Source: Tetraselmis striata (taxonomy: Eukaryota; Chlorophyta; Chlorodendrophyceae; Chlorodendrales; Chlorodendraceae). From it: 64,000 nt of DNA. Positions within the stretch are counted from its first letter, which is position 1. Each line of letters opens with the position of its first letter. The translations under genes and the position numbers were made by a program. The notes beneath the pieces are model-generated. The model made no database searches. It saw only the letters and a list, made by a program, of their open reading frames with translations, and was not told the origin of the DNA. Below are positions 12,119-22,540 of the stretch, in pieces. The stretch lies in contig VCJN01003357.1 in the NCBI GenBank assembly GCA_006384855.1, forward strand, positions 22,512 to 86,511, given 5' to 3'.

Positions 12119-13720
12119 TCATTGGCTGCCTGTGCGCTGTTGGCGGCAGCTCTCTGCCTCGCGGATAATGAACGCCGCGAGGTCCATCCAGGGGTCCATC
12201 CCCGCATCCCAGATGCCCGCCTGGTCGAGGAGGCCGCCCGGCAGAGGCAGGGTGCTCATCATGTTGACGTCGTAGAACAGCGGCTCGGGCGCGGCGGCAT
12301 CCCTCAGCGCCGCATGCTCCGGGTACAAGAACTCCACGCTGCCGCAGTCTGCGCCGCACGCCGCCATAACGCTCACCACGCTCGTGGCAATGTCCGGCGG
12401 CACCGCCCACGCGTGCACGCTGCGCTGCACCTGGTGCACCTGGCACGCTGTCGACATGCAGGCGCCAAAGTCGCCCGGGTCGCGGTGCCAGATGCGCACC
12501 GCGCACTGCACCGCGCCGTCCGCCACCCACACCCGGAACGTCTCCCCGCCCGCCGGCGCCACGTACTCCTGCAGCAGCGCCATCCCGTCCGCGCCCACTC
12601 CGATGCTGCCCGCCGCAACGGCTTCCTCCAGCTCCTGCTGACTTTCCAGCCGCACAATGCCCGCGCCAAAGCCGCCTGAGTGCGCAGCAAAGCTGGGGTC
12701 ACGCAGAGGACGGGGCGCCGGCAGCCATTCCTCGCATGCTGCGAGACTGGACACCGCAGCATTGCGTTGGGTTCGCGGGTTGCAGAAACAACAAACTGTG
12801 ATGTACCATAGAATCAGATGTTCTGTGCCTTATTTGCGGTGTGGTCTGATAGATTGTCCCATAATTGTTTCATTGCCAGGTGGTCAAAGCAGCCATATAA
12901 TCCGTAATGAAACCCAAGCGTGGTTACGGCGAGTCCATGCACATGCCACACCTGAGTTTGGCTTGAGCAGGAGCGGGAAGCGCAGGCCGCCCAGGCCGCC
13001 CGGCGGTGGCAATGCGCGCACCATCAGCGACCGCGGCGTGGCCAGGCCGGCTCCCTCCAACGCCACGTGGTGCAGCACCTTGCTCATGCCCGTGCCGTAT
13101 GCCTTGGCACCATTGATGACGCGGACGCCCGTGCGCTCTGCGGCCGCCAGAAGGGTGAGCGTCGCCTTGGCTAGCGGCGGCGCCGCGGCGTCGCTCACGC
13201 GGTTCACCAGCACGTGCGGCTTGCGGAGTGCTGCCTGTGACGCAGCGGTTCCAGGCGATAATATATCCCAGCTTCTACATGTGTTGCCCCCCCCCCTCAA
13301 ATAAAGGCCACTTCAAAGTCTTCAACTCCATAATTATTAAATATTCGTGGACTACATTTTGGAACTAGACCAGAGGCAGGCGCATGGAGTCGGCAGGCAG
13401 TCAAGTGGTGCGCTCTTAGCCTACTGATGATGCAGTCAGTTCGAACATGTACCTCCTCTGCAAGTAGAACCTCACGAGAGCATCTCCTCTATTGCCTCAC
13501 GAGCTTGTCCGAGTCGGTGGCGCACCTGTGGGCTCAGGTCGACAACGGCGTCCTCCACGTCCAGCACGCGGACCTCCGCGCCCGGTACCGCGGCCAGCAT
13601 GCGCTCCACCAGCAGCCTCACCCACACCTGGCGGCGGTGCGCCGCCAGCGTGAGCACGTCGATGCGCAGCGGCCCCTGCGAAGCGTCGATGCTTGTCGGC
13701 GTACCGGAGGCCGACGCCAT
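12119..13720 (-). CDS. ATP-grasp domain protein, three exons
   Basis: Exons on the minus strand: 13720-13501, 13230-12952 and 12675-12119 (about 351 aa from the first ATG in the first exon). The phases agree. Exon 2 encodes PHVLVNRVSDA, a segment with VINGAKAYGTGMSK, and RFPLLLKPNSG. Exon 3 opens with GFGAGIVRL, completing the glycine-rich nucleotide loop, then MALLQEYVAP (hinge) and LFYDVNMM (the D-x-N metal-binding end of ATP-grasp folds). Such enzymes form acid-amine or acid-thiol bonds through an acyl-phosphate. The order resembles RimK-like members, but the substrate cannot be told. The reading frame stays open upstream of 13720, and a separate ATG at 13985 begins a signal-peptide-like stretch (MASLCLLALVWLAV), so the N-terminus is unresolved. 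Confidence 0.65.
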
Positions 13721-13985
13721 AGCGCCGCCAGCAATTGCTCCCACGACGGCCTGTGAAGCCCTGATCCCGCCTGCTGTCGCTGCGTTATGACTGAAGTATG
13801 GCTAGTGTTCGCGAGTAACAGGAAACCCAATATACCCCTATGCTTCCTGTATCAGTAGGTCGCGCCGCTGCCGCTGTGCGTGGCGTTGTGAATGGTGGTG
13901 GCCGGCGCCGAGAGAATGGGCATGGGCAAATGGTGTAGCGGCCTACAGCGAGCCACACCAGCGCCAACAGGCACAGCGACGCCAT
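13720..13985 (-). other. Possible N-terminal leader of the ATP-grasp gene
   Basis: An ATG at 13985 is followed by a 14-residue hydrophobic start typical of a secretory leader, and the open frame runs to 13785. Its phase does not join the ATP-grasp frame directly, so an intron would be needed and I could not find a phase-correct donor-acceptor pair. Confidence 0.25.
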
Positions 13986-14009
13986 AGCACGTGGACGCGC
14001 GCGTACCTG

Positions 14010-14018
14010 TAGCGACTA
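14010..14018. other. Dispersed nonamer TAGCGACTA
   Basis: Exact copy of the nonamer, in the non-coding region upstream of the ATP-grasp gene. Confidence 0.6.
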
Positions 14019-14145
14019 TCTGTATACTGCGTCAAATATGCGCACAGGAAGTCATCGTCCGGGCGGCCCACTAAAGTTTATGTGGCGACAGCTACCGTAT
14101 AAAGGAATATATTTCTAATTAATAACAAAGTTTACTTTAGCGGCT

Positions 14146-14345
14146 GAGAACCGCCGAAGCCCAGGAGCACTTGACCTCTCGCGCCAACTGCAGTCGCAGG
14201 TCGGGCATACACGTAGCCATCATACCATCATTGCCGCCTCATTCGAATAAACCCCGAAGGGCATCAAAACTAACCAGGTTAATCCGGGACACGCCCGGTT
14301 GATATTGCCCGTTATTGCTACTACCAACTACATCGCCCGGTCGAT
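14146..14345 (-). mobile_element. SINE-like repeat, diverged copy
   Basis: Shares in order with 40446-40705 and 57283-57516: caccgaagc-like start, cttgacctc, gcgccaactgcagtcg, cctcattcgaa, ccccgaagggc, gggacacgcc and gatattgcc. This copy is more diverged and its tRNA-like head is not recognisable. Confidence 0.6.
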
Positions 14346-14587
14346 ATCTGTCCACCTGTGTAAAACTCACACAGAAATTATAGGATATGCGGAGTAGCTA
14401 TTTGCTGTATTAATCCTATACCGTTATGGGTCGACCACTATAGATCGACGAATATACATTGGATCGTCGATCCAATACACGCGATAAATCCTGCCGTGTT
14501 GTCAAAATGCGGTAGAGGGGTAATGTTAATATTTGGCTTTGCGTGCGTTGTCACTGCGTGCTCTGTGCCCCTACATGCTATTGAACT

Positions 14588-15079
14588 ATGCATGTGACGT
14601 ACCGATTCATCATATTATTCGTGACTGATATTCTGAACCTGGCGGGCACACCAGTGTTCTTCATCAACCTGGGTCAAATTGGTCCAACAGTCTTGCAAGA
14701 ACCTTTTATCATGTCAGCTTGTTGGCAAAGCTGCAATCACATCATCTTGCGATTCCTGCTTCTACGCAATCAGACGCAATCAGAGCAGCTGCTGGAAAAG
14801 CCATTACCCCGCAAGAAGTTGTCTCGGTCTCCCAGAGGCAGTCACACAGAAGAAACCACCATATGCCACGTAAGGAAAGTGCGCCTGGAAATTACTGCTA
14901 TCGGCGACCCTGTGAACACACCCGACTCACTGCCATCGCAGGTTTACCAACCAATACATCTTTCAAGTAAAGAGGAACTGGCATTTAACGTTGCAAGCCA
15001 TGGGAAGAAAGCTGAAGACCGGCAATCTGCATTCTCAGCGGATGCCTCGCATTTCATGTCTCAGGTTGGAAGCTGCTAG
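14588..15079 (+). CDS. Hypothetical open frame of unit 1, doubtful
   Basis: 163 codons starting MHVTYRFIILF, with a hydrophobic N-terminus. Unit 2 has an intact 164-codon version (one in-frame codon longer); unit 3 has it broken. Most of the differences between units 1 and 2 change amino acids, which argues against purifying selection. No family recognised. It may be an old pseudogene exon. Confidence 0.2.
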   Translation: MHVTYRFIILFVTDILNLAGTPVFFINLGQIGPTVLQEPFIMSACWQSCNHIILRFLLLRNQTQSEQLLEKPLPRKKLSRSPRGSHTEETTICHVRKVRLEITAIGDPVNTPDSLPSQVYQPIHLSSKEELAFNVASHGKKAEDRQSAFSADASHFMSQVGSC

Positions 15080-15656
15080 CCGCAGGTGACATACCTCCAA
15101 CGGATGCTCGCCGCCCATGTCAGACGCATAATTTCATCTACTTGGTAGAGTTTCTATCCGGAGGGGAGCTTCTATCTCTTGCTTATTTGCCACCTGCTGA
15201 CAGGTGTCCCTGCTGGCTCCGCTGCATGTTACTGTACGCAAACTGAAGCAGCCTACAGAAGGGGCAGGCACAACGCTGTTAAAGGTGTGATCCTCTGTTG
15301 CGGTCAGAAGGCGATAGCCTGGAGTGGGGCTGTTGTCAGAGAGTGCGGCGATTGAACAAAGTTTGGCATTACTCCGCTACTGGGATGTGAGAGGTGCGCA
15401 AGTCGAAAGCCCCCACCTTCCTGCATACTCAGTCGCAAGCGTGTGAAAGTAGGGATGGATAGAGCCAGGCGGCTCATCCGCACCCACTTCACAGCCACTC
15501 ATTACAGCCTGCAATGGCAAAAGAGGTGAGGAAGTGAGTGACTGCTATATGCGTACTAGGAAAGGTATGCATGTGTACCGTTGCATTGTACGCTGGCCGA
15601 GCGCGGGCAAAGTTCAACTTCTCGCCAACTTCATGTGGAAAGCGATCAGTGAAATA

Positions 15657-16020
15657 ATTGCGCACTTTACCGGAGCTGGCACGGGAGCAGCTGGGCAAGC
15701 TGCGAGGGGCCAGTTTCGTAACGGCTGGTGGGATCGGCGGCGGGCAGGAGTTTGTCATTGACGCTCTCAGCCGGGAGATGGCAAGCTTAGCATTCAGCCG
15801 CTAACATTTCCAGACTGCCGTTACAGCTTTGGGCTGGCGGCTATCACTGGCTTTCCGCCCTTCTGTAGCCAAGGGGCAGTCCAAGCAGGCTGTAGTATTG
15901 AACAAAAGGAAACTCCAGGGCGCATACATCCCCAATTTGAGGCATTTGGGTATGAGCTTGGACGGCAGTTGGTTAACCTCATGACGGATTCAACCCATGC
16001 TGACTGGTGCAGCGTGTTGG
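15657..16020 (+). pseudogene. 5'-truncated flavodoxin-like pseudogene (unit 1)
   Basis: Corresponds to the last third of the intact gene at 34971-35837: LPELAREQLGKLRGASF, TAGGIGGGQE and the region after it. The 5' two thirds are missing; homology starts abruptly at ttgcgcac. A 1-nt deletion after the ATGGCAAGC region throws the frame into a stop, and further changes follow. TGTAA occurs at about 16055 as in the intact gene. Confidence 0.85.
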
Positions 16021-16537
16021 CTATGGCATTTGCTGCACAACATAAAGGTACGATTGTAACTGTAACTGTGAATTGCGTTCCGGACAAAATTGGCCGACTT
16101 TAATTATCAAAAACTTCTGACTGCTGGGCAGACAGGCGCACAAGAGTTAGGATTGATTTATCTTTTGTGCAGCATATATTGACAGAATCAACAGCAGTCT
16201 TTACCTTCGCAGATTTGCCCATGAGTATATCAACATTGTAGGATCAGGAAGTTTTAATACACGCTTTGTCTCAAAACCACGCTCAGCATCTGATGTATGA
16301 TGTACGATTTGAACATATTGCATGCACGAATTCTGCCCAGAACAAAAAATGTGCAGTGCGTTAGGATCTATTGCTTGCAGCTGTTCCCAATGCTTTGTAT
16401 AATCATATACCATAGACCGCGGAGACAAGTATTTCACAACATTGTTTACAATGGTCTGTATTGCATACAGCTACGTTATCGACCGCATAAGTGTCCAGTT
16501 AATAGCGCTACGTCCATGTATGACATGGCTACATGGA

Positions 16538-16542
16538 TTACA
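16538..16542 (-). terminator. Poly(A) signal of ELIP copy 1
   Basis: TGTAA on the minus strand, about 38 nt after the ELIP stop. Conserved in unit 2 at 24488-24492. Confidence 0.55.
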
Positions 16543-16579
16543 CGTCCACAAATTTATTGCTATGTGAATCTTAGTTTGC

Positions 16580-17128
16580 TTAGAAGAGAGGGCTGCCCTT
16601 GATGGCCTCGTACGCCAGCAAAGAGGCGAAGCCGATCATCGCAGCGCGACCGTTCAGCATCTCAGCGCCAGGGGTGAATGGACCGAACTTCATCTGCTTC
16701 TTGCCCTGCTTAGCCAAAGGGATCAGTGACGCGGTTGTTAAGAGAGCCACGACGAAGATCATCGGGCCGGGGATGGACGAGAACTGTGCGCCGACAGTCT
16801 GCCCGGTGGATAGCTCGGCTCCGAGAGCGGCAGCGAAGCCGAGCATCGCCAAGCGGCCGTTGATGACTTCCGGGGCTGGACCAGAGAACGCCATAGCGTC
16901 ACCTAGGGCGACGCCCTTAGGAGCGGGCGGCGGAGGAGGAGTCGCAGGGGCAGACTCAGCCTTAGGAGCCTCGACCTTGGGAACCTCGGCCTTGGACTTC
17001 TCGCCATCAGCTCGGACGACGAAGCGAGCGGGGCGGGCGGAAGCAGCCTTGCGAGGTCGCAGGCAGTGGGCAGGGCGCACGGCGCCACGGGCGGCGATGG
17101 CAAATTGAGAGGACATGACAGTTGCCAT
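16580..17128 (-). CDS. ELIP: Early light-induced protein, ELIP copy 1
   Basis: 182 aa, no intron. ELIPs are thylakoid chlorophyll-binding proteins of the LHC superfamily induced by high light, cold or desiccation. Residues 1 to about 40 are Arg/Ala/Ser-rich, as in plastid transit peptides, followed by a Lys/Pro/Ala linker (about 43-72). Helix 1 carries EVINGRLAMLGF (E87, N90, R92), helix 2 lies at about 122-138, and helix 3 carries EMLNGRAAMIGF (E156, N159, R161), the paired pigment-binding motif. The protein ends KGSPLF. The frame is open upstream of 17128, but the ATG there starts the transit peptide and lies about 90 bp downstream of a TATA box. Nearly identical to copy 2. Confidence 0.93.
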   Translation of the reverse strand: MATVMSSQFAIAARGAVRPAHCLRPRKAASARPARFVVRADGEKSKAEVPKVEAPKAESAPATPPPPPAPKGVALGDAMAFSGPAPEVINGRLAMLGFAAALGAELSTGQTVGAQFSSIPGPMIFVVALLTTASLIPLAKQGKKQMKFGPFTPGAEMLNGRAAMIGFASLLAYEAIKGSPLF

Positions 17129-17220
17129 CGTGGTAGAAGGTTGGAGATTATAGTACGTGACCAAAGAGTGGTAACGAGGGCGGATATTGAAGATGGTGCC
17201 CCTATCAGAAGGTGGTGACC

Positions 17221-17230
17221 CTTTATATAG
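17221..17230 (-). promoter_or_regulatory. TATA box of ELIP copy 1
   Basis: CTATATAAAG on the minus strand, about 95 bp before the ATG. The same site is at 25171-25180 in unit 2; a longer TA tract takes its place in unit 3 near 37091-37102. Confidence 0.65.
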
Positions 17231-17401
17231 CCTGCAGTGTGTGTGCTTACTGTCGGCTCGCTGCAGTGGGGGCCGCACGAAGGCGCCGCAGCAATTCTAG
17301 AACTCCGAAAGCCACCCTGGGGCTCCCCTTCCGTGCTGTCTTCACTCTGCTGTCGACCGTCGGTTTCGTCGTTTCGAGCGCGAATTCCTGCCCGAAATTC
17401 G

Positions 17402-17411
17402 CGCCACGTCA
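17402..17411 (-). promoter_or_regulatory. G-box/ABRE-like element upstream of ELIP copy 1
   Basis: GTGACGTGGC on the minus strand, about 280 bp before the ATG. It contains the ACGTGGC core bound by bZIP factors in plants, and it is kept in all three units (25352-25361 and 37279-37288) inside a strongly conserved block of about 90 bp. Confidence 0.5.
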
Positions 17412-17638
17412 CTATAGGTATGCGTGCCAGCAGAATCTACCGAAAAGTGTAGCAATATGATGGTACGTCTAAGCATGTGCAAAGTACGAGAAACGGATAC
17501 TATGGGGACAACTACAAGAATACCCGTCGACGAATAACAAATATTCGGCACCCGGAAGCGTCCCGCTGTCGTGGCAGCGTCGGCGCAATATGATAAATCC
17601 ATGCCGCGACGACACCGCCACCGCCGAAGACATCGTCC

Positions 17639-17648
17639 TGGTACCGGT
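17639..17648. repeat. Target-site duplication, left copy
   Basis: tggtaccggt, repeated exactly at 19607-19616 on the other side of the retrotransposon-like element. Unit 3 has a single related copy (tggtgccggt, 37571-37580) with both flanks joined. Confidence 0.7.
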
Positions 17649-19606
17649 GTGAATTACAAAAAGGGCAGTTCCGCCCCCATAATTAGAAAATCAGCACAGC
17701 AAGCCGCCTAAAAGCGGCCCGCATCCCGCATAAGGCGGGATGGATGAGTGATGCGCACACGGTTCAGAGTCCGGGCCACGCGTGCACGTGTGTGTGTGTG
17801 GGTGATCCTCGGACGTGCTGTGCAGCTTCAGCAACGGGATGGCAGACGAATCTGCGCCGTTTGATGAGGTAGCGAGCGCGCTCTCAAGCGGCCACCAAGC
17901 TCAGGACCCCGAGGAAATCTCTTGCGAGCAAGGCCTCCTGGTGAGCCCGGGTGATGCACCGAGTGCCCCGCGATGAGAGGGCACCCCGATCCGCAGCCAA
18001 GCATGCGATACCACGCACTGGGCGGTGCACCCCCTTGCTCACCTCACCCACTGTGCCGAAGACCATTGATGCCCGTGTACTCCGACATATCAAGGATGTC
18101 TCGAAGAGGACCGTTCTGTCTGGGCTCCGTGTTGTGCCACGCCGCATCCCGCGCAGCCAACCCCCGTTGTATGTCGCCCAACAGGGAGCGCTCAAATTGA
18201 TCCATAGCCGTGGCCCGGGGCACTGAAGTGTACTTGACCCCGTACCGCATAGTCTTGAACTCCAGCAGCGTGGACTTCAAGCTCCGGGGATCATAACTCC
18301 CGGTCACGACGTTGAACGCCGGAAGGGAGAGCTCTGCGTCCGGCACTAGGTCCTTGAGTTCATCCCTGGATACGGTGTTGCCGAGAGGCACTGCCTGCTG
18401 GAACAAGTCATCCACATCCCGCCGTACCGCGATACCTAGGTCGTGAACACAGTGATCGCGGAAGGCATCTGCGATAGCGTCGTGCTGTAACTACACGCCA
18501 GTGAGCGTCTCCAGGCGCCGGGAGGTTCATGAGCGCGTCGCCGTATAGGTCAACAGTGACGGGGTTGTGCTCCGTCGAGGGCAGAATGATCTGGCACCCA
18601 ACCACCGGGGCCAAGCACGAGCTAGGCAGAAAGAAGTACCCGGCAGCGACCTCCCGCAGCTCATGCGGAGTCATGGCTGTCCGCGCGGTGGGGATGGCCA
18701 CTGTCCACATGCCTGACGCCGCGTCGAGCTGGTTGAACAAGATCCGTTCCCTACATGTGGCAGGGAGAGCGTACACCACATTTCGAAGCAGAGAGTTGGT
18801 GGCCCGGTCTAGAAATGTTGTCAGCTCCTTTTGCGAGCCCGACACAGCCTCCACTTCCCGCTCCATCTGGCGTGCATCTGCGTCGCCGAGATGGCCAACA
18901 GTAGTCGCTTGGAGGCGGCCCCACGCCTCGCGCATCTCCGCGGCGTAGCTGTCCGACCCATGAGCATCGTTTAGGAAGTGGTCATACTGGCGGGCCGCGG
19001 AAGAATTTGCGTTGAAGCTGCCTCGGCCAAGTACGGACCCGAGCTGTGGGTCGAAGAAACCAGGGGTGGGGGTGTTGGTGCCGGAGTTCCTAGTCAGGAA
19101 CCTTGGGAGGATGGCATTCATGCAGCCGATGAAGGCGGCATCACGAACGGTAGCCATGCGGCGGATGCCAGCTCCCTTCAATCGAGTGGGGAGGTGAAGC
19201 ATGCTGCGCGCCCTGGCCACTGCATCCTCGCTCAAGGTAGCCACCTCCGCTGCCATGGGGTCGGGGTCGTGCAAAAGCTCCGCCAAGAAATCGGTGACCA
19301 CCGGATTGGTGTCGGTGCCGTACGTGGAGGGATCAAAAGAGACCCCTAGCACCCGTTCGACCGCCGCGAGGATGGTGGCATCCACCGCCTCCGCAAAGGC
19401 CTCCACCTCGGACGGAAGACAATTGCGGAGCCAATACCCCGCCTTGTGTTGCATGCAATGCTTGAGCAGGGACCATGCGTGGTGATGCAAGCAAGGCGTG
19501 GGTGTACCGACGGCTTGGCTTGGCAGACATAAGCTTGCTCAGGCTAGCGTCCACCTCCTCTCGTAGCTCCTCCGCCTTGCCGCGCATGTACGCCTGCAAC
19601 CTATAT
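17649..19606 (-). mobile_element. 5'-truncated non-LTR-retrotransposon-like element (unit 1)
   Basis: Minus-strand element of about 1.96 kb whose 3' end (+ strand gtgtgaattacaaaaaggg) is shared by several other insertions here. The longest frame (19490-18408) encodes a region resembling the part after a reverse transcriptase fingers-palm domain (LPTRLKGAGIRRMATVRDAAF). After a frame break, sequence at 18415-17884 contains PDAELSLPAF, later LLEFKTMRYG, a D...ExK arrangement like a PD-(D/E)xK nuclease. A 4-nt insertion breaks the frame near 18490, and more breaks follow, so this copy is dead. The reverse transcriptase core itself is absent, which is why the family call is tentative. Confidence 0.6.
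17703..17741 (-). other. Twin hairpins in the element's 3' untranslated region
   Basis: Stem gccgc/gcggc (17703-17718) and stem atcccgc/gcgggat with a 5-nt loop (17723-17741). The second stem is kept in the diverged copy at 63799-63813 with a different loop. It could be a 3'-end recognition structure for the reverse transcriptase. Confidence 0.5.
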
Positions 19607-19616
19607 TGGTACCGGT

Positions 19617-21543
19617 AGTAGTGACGACGACTCGCGATCAAATGCGATATGAAGTCCAATAGCATGTCAATGGTCATTGTACTTTGCGATCCTTGTTCCC
19701 GCTATGCGGCGGCCCCTTTTGTAATCCGGGCTTACCTCTTTTGGCATGCCTTCTGACCCTTTTTTTCCGGTCAGTATGATGTCCGAACACTTTGCACTAA
19801 AATCCTGTAACCTCCGCAGCTCACGGCTAATCGTATTGATTCCGGGTTGGGCGCCCTCCGCGGTCCGGTGATAAGGTGTGTGCAGGTACTTTCTCCTGAT
19901 GGAGCCAACGTCTGAATAACCCCGTGCAATCTCTTTTTGCCGAAACCGGAGATTTCCGTAATTCCGAAAAACATACCATTTGCTTCCGATAGCGCTGGAT
20001 AGATGCCTTATTAGCTGCCGTGCTACTTTGTCCCCGTTTAAATCATCCGAATCCCGTAACCCGAACATAGATGTATTTTCTTCCGGCGCCCCTGCGCAGT
20101 CTGATGAGTTCCGGATTTATTCTCATCCGTATCCGGTGGTGTTCGCCCACGAGGTTCTCGTCGTTGTCCGGGGGATCTGCGTTTATTTTTAAATGCCAAG
20201 CTTGATCTGTTTTTGTCTCCCGACTTAGTTGGGGTGATGTGGGTACCCTTCCTAGGTTCATCATACCCTGCCCTCAACTTCTGCCTCTCGCCCGCCTAGG
20301 CCACTGCTACTACCCTTGGGGCATGACACAGTTTTACGACCTATTTACTGGTGCTGATGACTTCGCTGAAAAACACGTTGATCTTCCCCATTTATGCCCC
20401 AATTTAGGCTATTCTTGCCCTTTTGGTGTGTATTTCGGCATTGATGTTGTTTGCAGTACCCTTCCCTGTATTCCAGTCGCTTGCCTTGCCTTGTTTTGTG
20501 GCTGGACTTGCCGGAATATAAACGGACCATATATATTTTCTTTGCATGGGGGTGACTTGATGTCATCTCCGTTTTCTAATCCTTGCCTCGCAGGGCGATC
20601 AAGACCGGGCGCAGCCCGTGCGATGGATGCAGCGCGTCGCCTGTGCATCGCCTTCACATTGTGAGAGGCATGTGACCATCTGGCGCCGTGGAGGAACTCA
20701 GACAGAAAATGAGACATGGCCAAACGCTATGCCTCCGCCGTTGGCTACTGCCCCGGAAATCTGTACTTAGCGGGATGTGCAAACATTTTTTGCTGAATGT
20801 TGGCATCGCCATCATCATGGACGCAAGACGATGCGTAACGGGAGCAGATATGCGTTCCCAAGGGACTTGCCGCATGCGTTATCGCTATTGGCGAACGCCA
20901 TGCGTGAGGTGGGGGTGCCCAAACACGCCAACCCCGTGTATGCTGCGAGCGTCGTCAAACATTTGAGCGGATCCAAGCGTTACCGGGTGAGCTGGCCTAC
21001 AGCAGTTGCGGTGCAGCTGTGCCTTTGGACTACGCAACCTTGGTGGACCTGGTCCAATTCGTGGACAGCAACCTGATTTCGCGGGCCACCACTGATGGGG
21101 TGAGCATTGCCGTTGTGCATCACATGTTTACATGGCGTTGTATTTGTGGGGTGCCGCCGCTTGCGGCTTTGAGGCTGGCACCATGGAACTGACATGGTTC
21201 CTGATGCACGGCGCGGATCTGTTGCCCGCCTGGGAGCTGACTGTTGTTGGTCGCCTGAACGCGCGGATGATCGTGTTTATTTTTGTGGGGAGAGGGGGGG
21301 GGGGTCGCTGCTGCACCCCGAGAAACCTGCCGGCTCACAGCGGCGTCGTGGGGCTGGGTCTGCTGCCACCCGGTAGCGAGCTGCTCTGCTCGCTCTGTTG
21401 CGTGGGCAGTTAGGCTGCTGCCATGGCTTACGCCAGATGGCCGTCGGTAGATTTTCATTTCGTCCCAGGAAGGTTGAACGTCCTGCCGGTTTCCAAGCGC
21501 ATGGCATGAGCATTGCCGCCATGAATTTCCGTATTAAAGGGCA
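19617..21543. other. Unit 1 repeat sequence right of the element
   Basis: Matched almost base for base by 28442-30372 in unit 2. About 19720-20180 is rich in TTCCGGA-like words. 20197-20370 belongs to the dispersed repeat also found in ELP4 intron 7. Short open frames (19667-20068 minus, 20239-20664 plus) match nothing I know. Confidence 0.5.
20690..21260 (+). pseudogene. Possible recombinase-like fragment (unit 1)
   Basis: Two overlapping frames read ...NPVYAASVVKHLSGSKRYR and then LAYSSCGAAVPLDYATLVDLV and a segment VHHMFTWRCICG. This pattern recalls the N-terminal part of algal tyrosine recombinases of Crypton or DIRS type, but no catalytic residues are visible. The same fragment lies at about 29520-30090 in unit 2. 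Confidence 0.22.
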
Positions 21544-21768
21544 CTCGAGCCCACTATAGGTCTGAAGTAAACAAACAACTCTTTCACTGCCCGGATTTTC
21601 ACGCTCAGAATTGCCATTTGGTGACGTTTAAGGGGTCTGCAAGTCCCAAAACATGTTTTCAAACTTTGTAGCCCAATGTTAGGCCCCATAACAGGCACCT
21701 AGGTGCAACCCATACTGCCTCAGACTCGAGCCCACTATAGGTCTGAAATAAATAAACAACTCTTCGTT
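21544..21768. repeat. 181-bp satellite, unit 1 locus
   Basis: One complete monomer from ctcgagcccactatagg (21544) to the next ctcgagccc (21725), then a partial one ending in aactcttcg. Unit 2 has two complete monomers plus a partial one. Confidence 0.85.
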
Positions 21769-22540
21769 ATAGCGTTTCCCCAAATCAGGAGACTTTTTTG
21801 CTCGCGATGCAAGGAAATTTCTGGGATTCCGCAGTAATCACTGCTTTGGCACAATGCCTATCTTTCCTCCCACACCTCCCGCGCTGCGTCGTGGCAGTAG
21901 TGCATTGGAAGGACTTCAATATGGGTCATTCTCATGGTGAAGCTTGGGTCATATAGCGCGTCGCGTGATATGCTACCAATGGCCTACAATTTTAGGCCCT
22001 TTTGCGCACTGACAAAACTGTAGGGGTAGCGGCGCGTGCACGAATGCGATGCCACGTCATCTCCCAAATGGCACGACACTCCCACAATTTATTTATTTAC
22101 TATCATATCATCCGTGCGTAAAAGCTTGGGGGCATGCGCATCCCCATGAAGCTGAAACGCGTGCAATCGCATTGTGCAAGTTTCTGTTGACAAGCGGCAA
22201 GCGTTTTTTATTTCACTGTCAGCGGAAAAAGAGCACTACAGAAAATGATGCATCAGCGCGACGTTTTGGAGGGTGCGCTGCAACAAAGGTCATGGGACCT
22301 ATGCTTCAGTATGAGTAGAAGACTATACGTAGTTTGGGCTATATGCTAGTGTGCAGCGATATGCCCACATGCAGATTCGTGGAGGGGCAAACTTTTGATG
22401 GAACCATGTACACTAGATCGATCCAATACATGCGATAAATCCTGCCGTGTTGTCAAAATGCGGTAGCAAGGTGTAAAGTTATTATTTGGCTTTGCGTGCG
22501 TTGTCACTGCGTGCTTTGCGCCCCTACATGCCATTGAATT

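Larger units (their letters stand above)
14469..22419. repeat. Segmental duplication, unit 1 (about 7.95 kb)
   Basis: Homologous to unit 2 from gatccaataca at 14469 (22420 in unit 2) through to the next unit boundary. It carries a conserved open frame, a flavodoxin-like gene fragment, an ELIP gene, one retrotransposon-like element, unrecognised repeat sequence and one full 181-bp satellite monomer. The start-to-start distance of 7951 bp equals the offset between the two ELIP genes (about 7950). Confidence 0.9.

Noticed and set aside
12086-12679. 197-codon plus-strand frame opposite the ATP-grasp exon
   Set aside because: Shadow of GC-rich coding DNA; the minus strand carries the recognisable ATP-grasp motifs.
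16599-17108. 169-codon plus-strand frames opposite ELIP copies 1 and 2
   Set aside because: Antisense shadows of the ELIP gene; no family match of their own.
18529-18948. Plus-strand frames opposite the retrotransposon-like element
   Set aside because: Mirror frames of the minus-strand element sequence without recognisable motifs.
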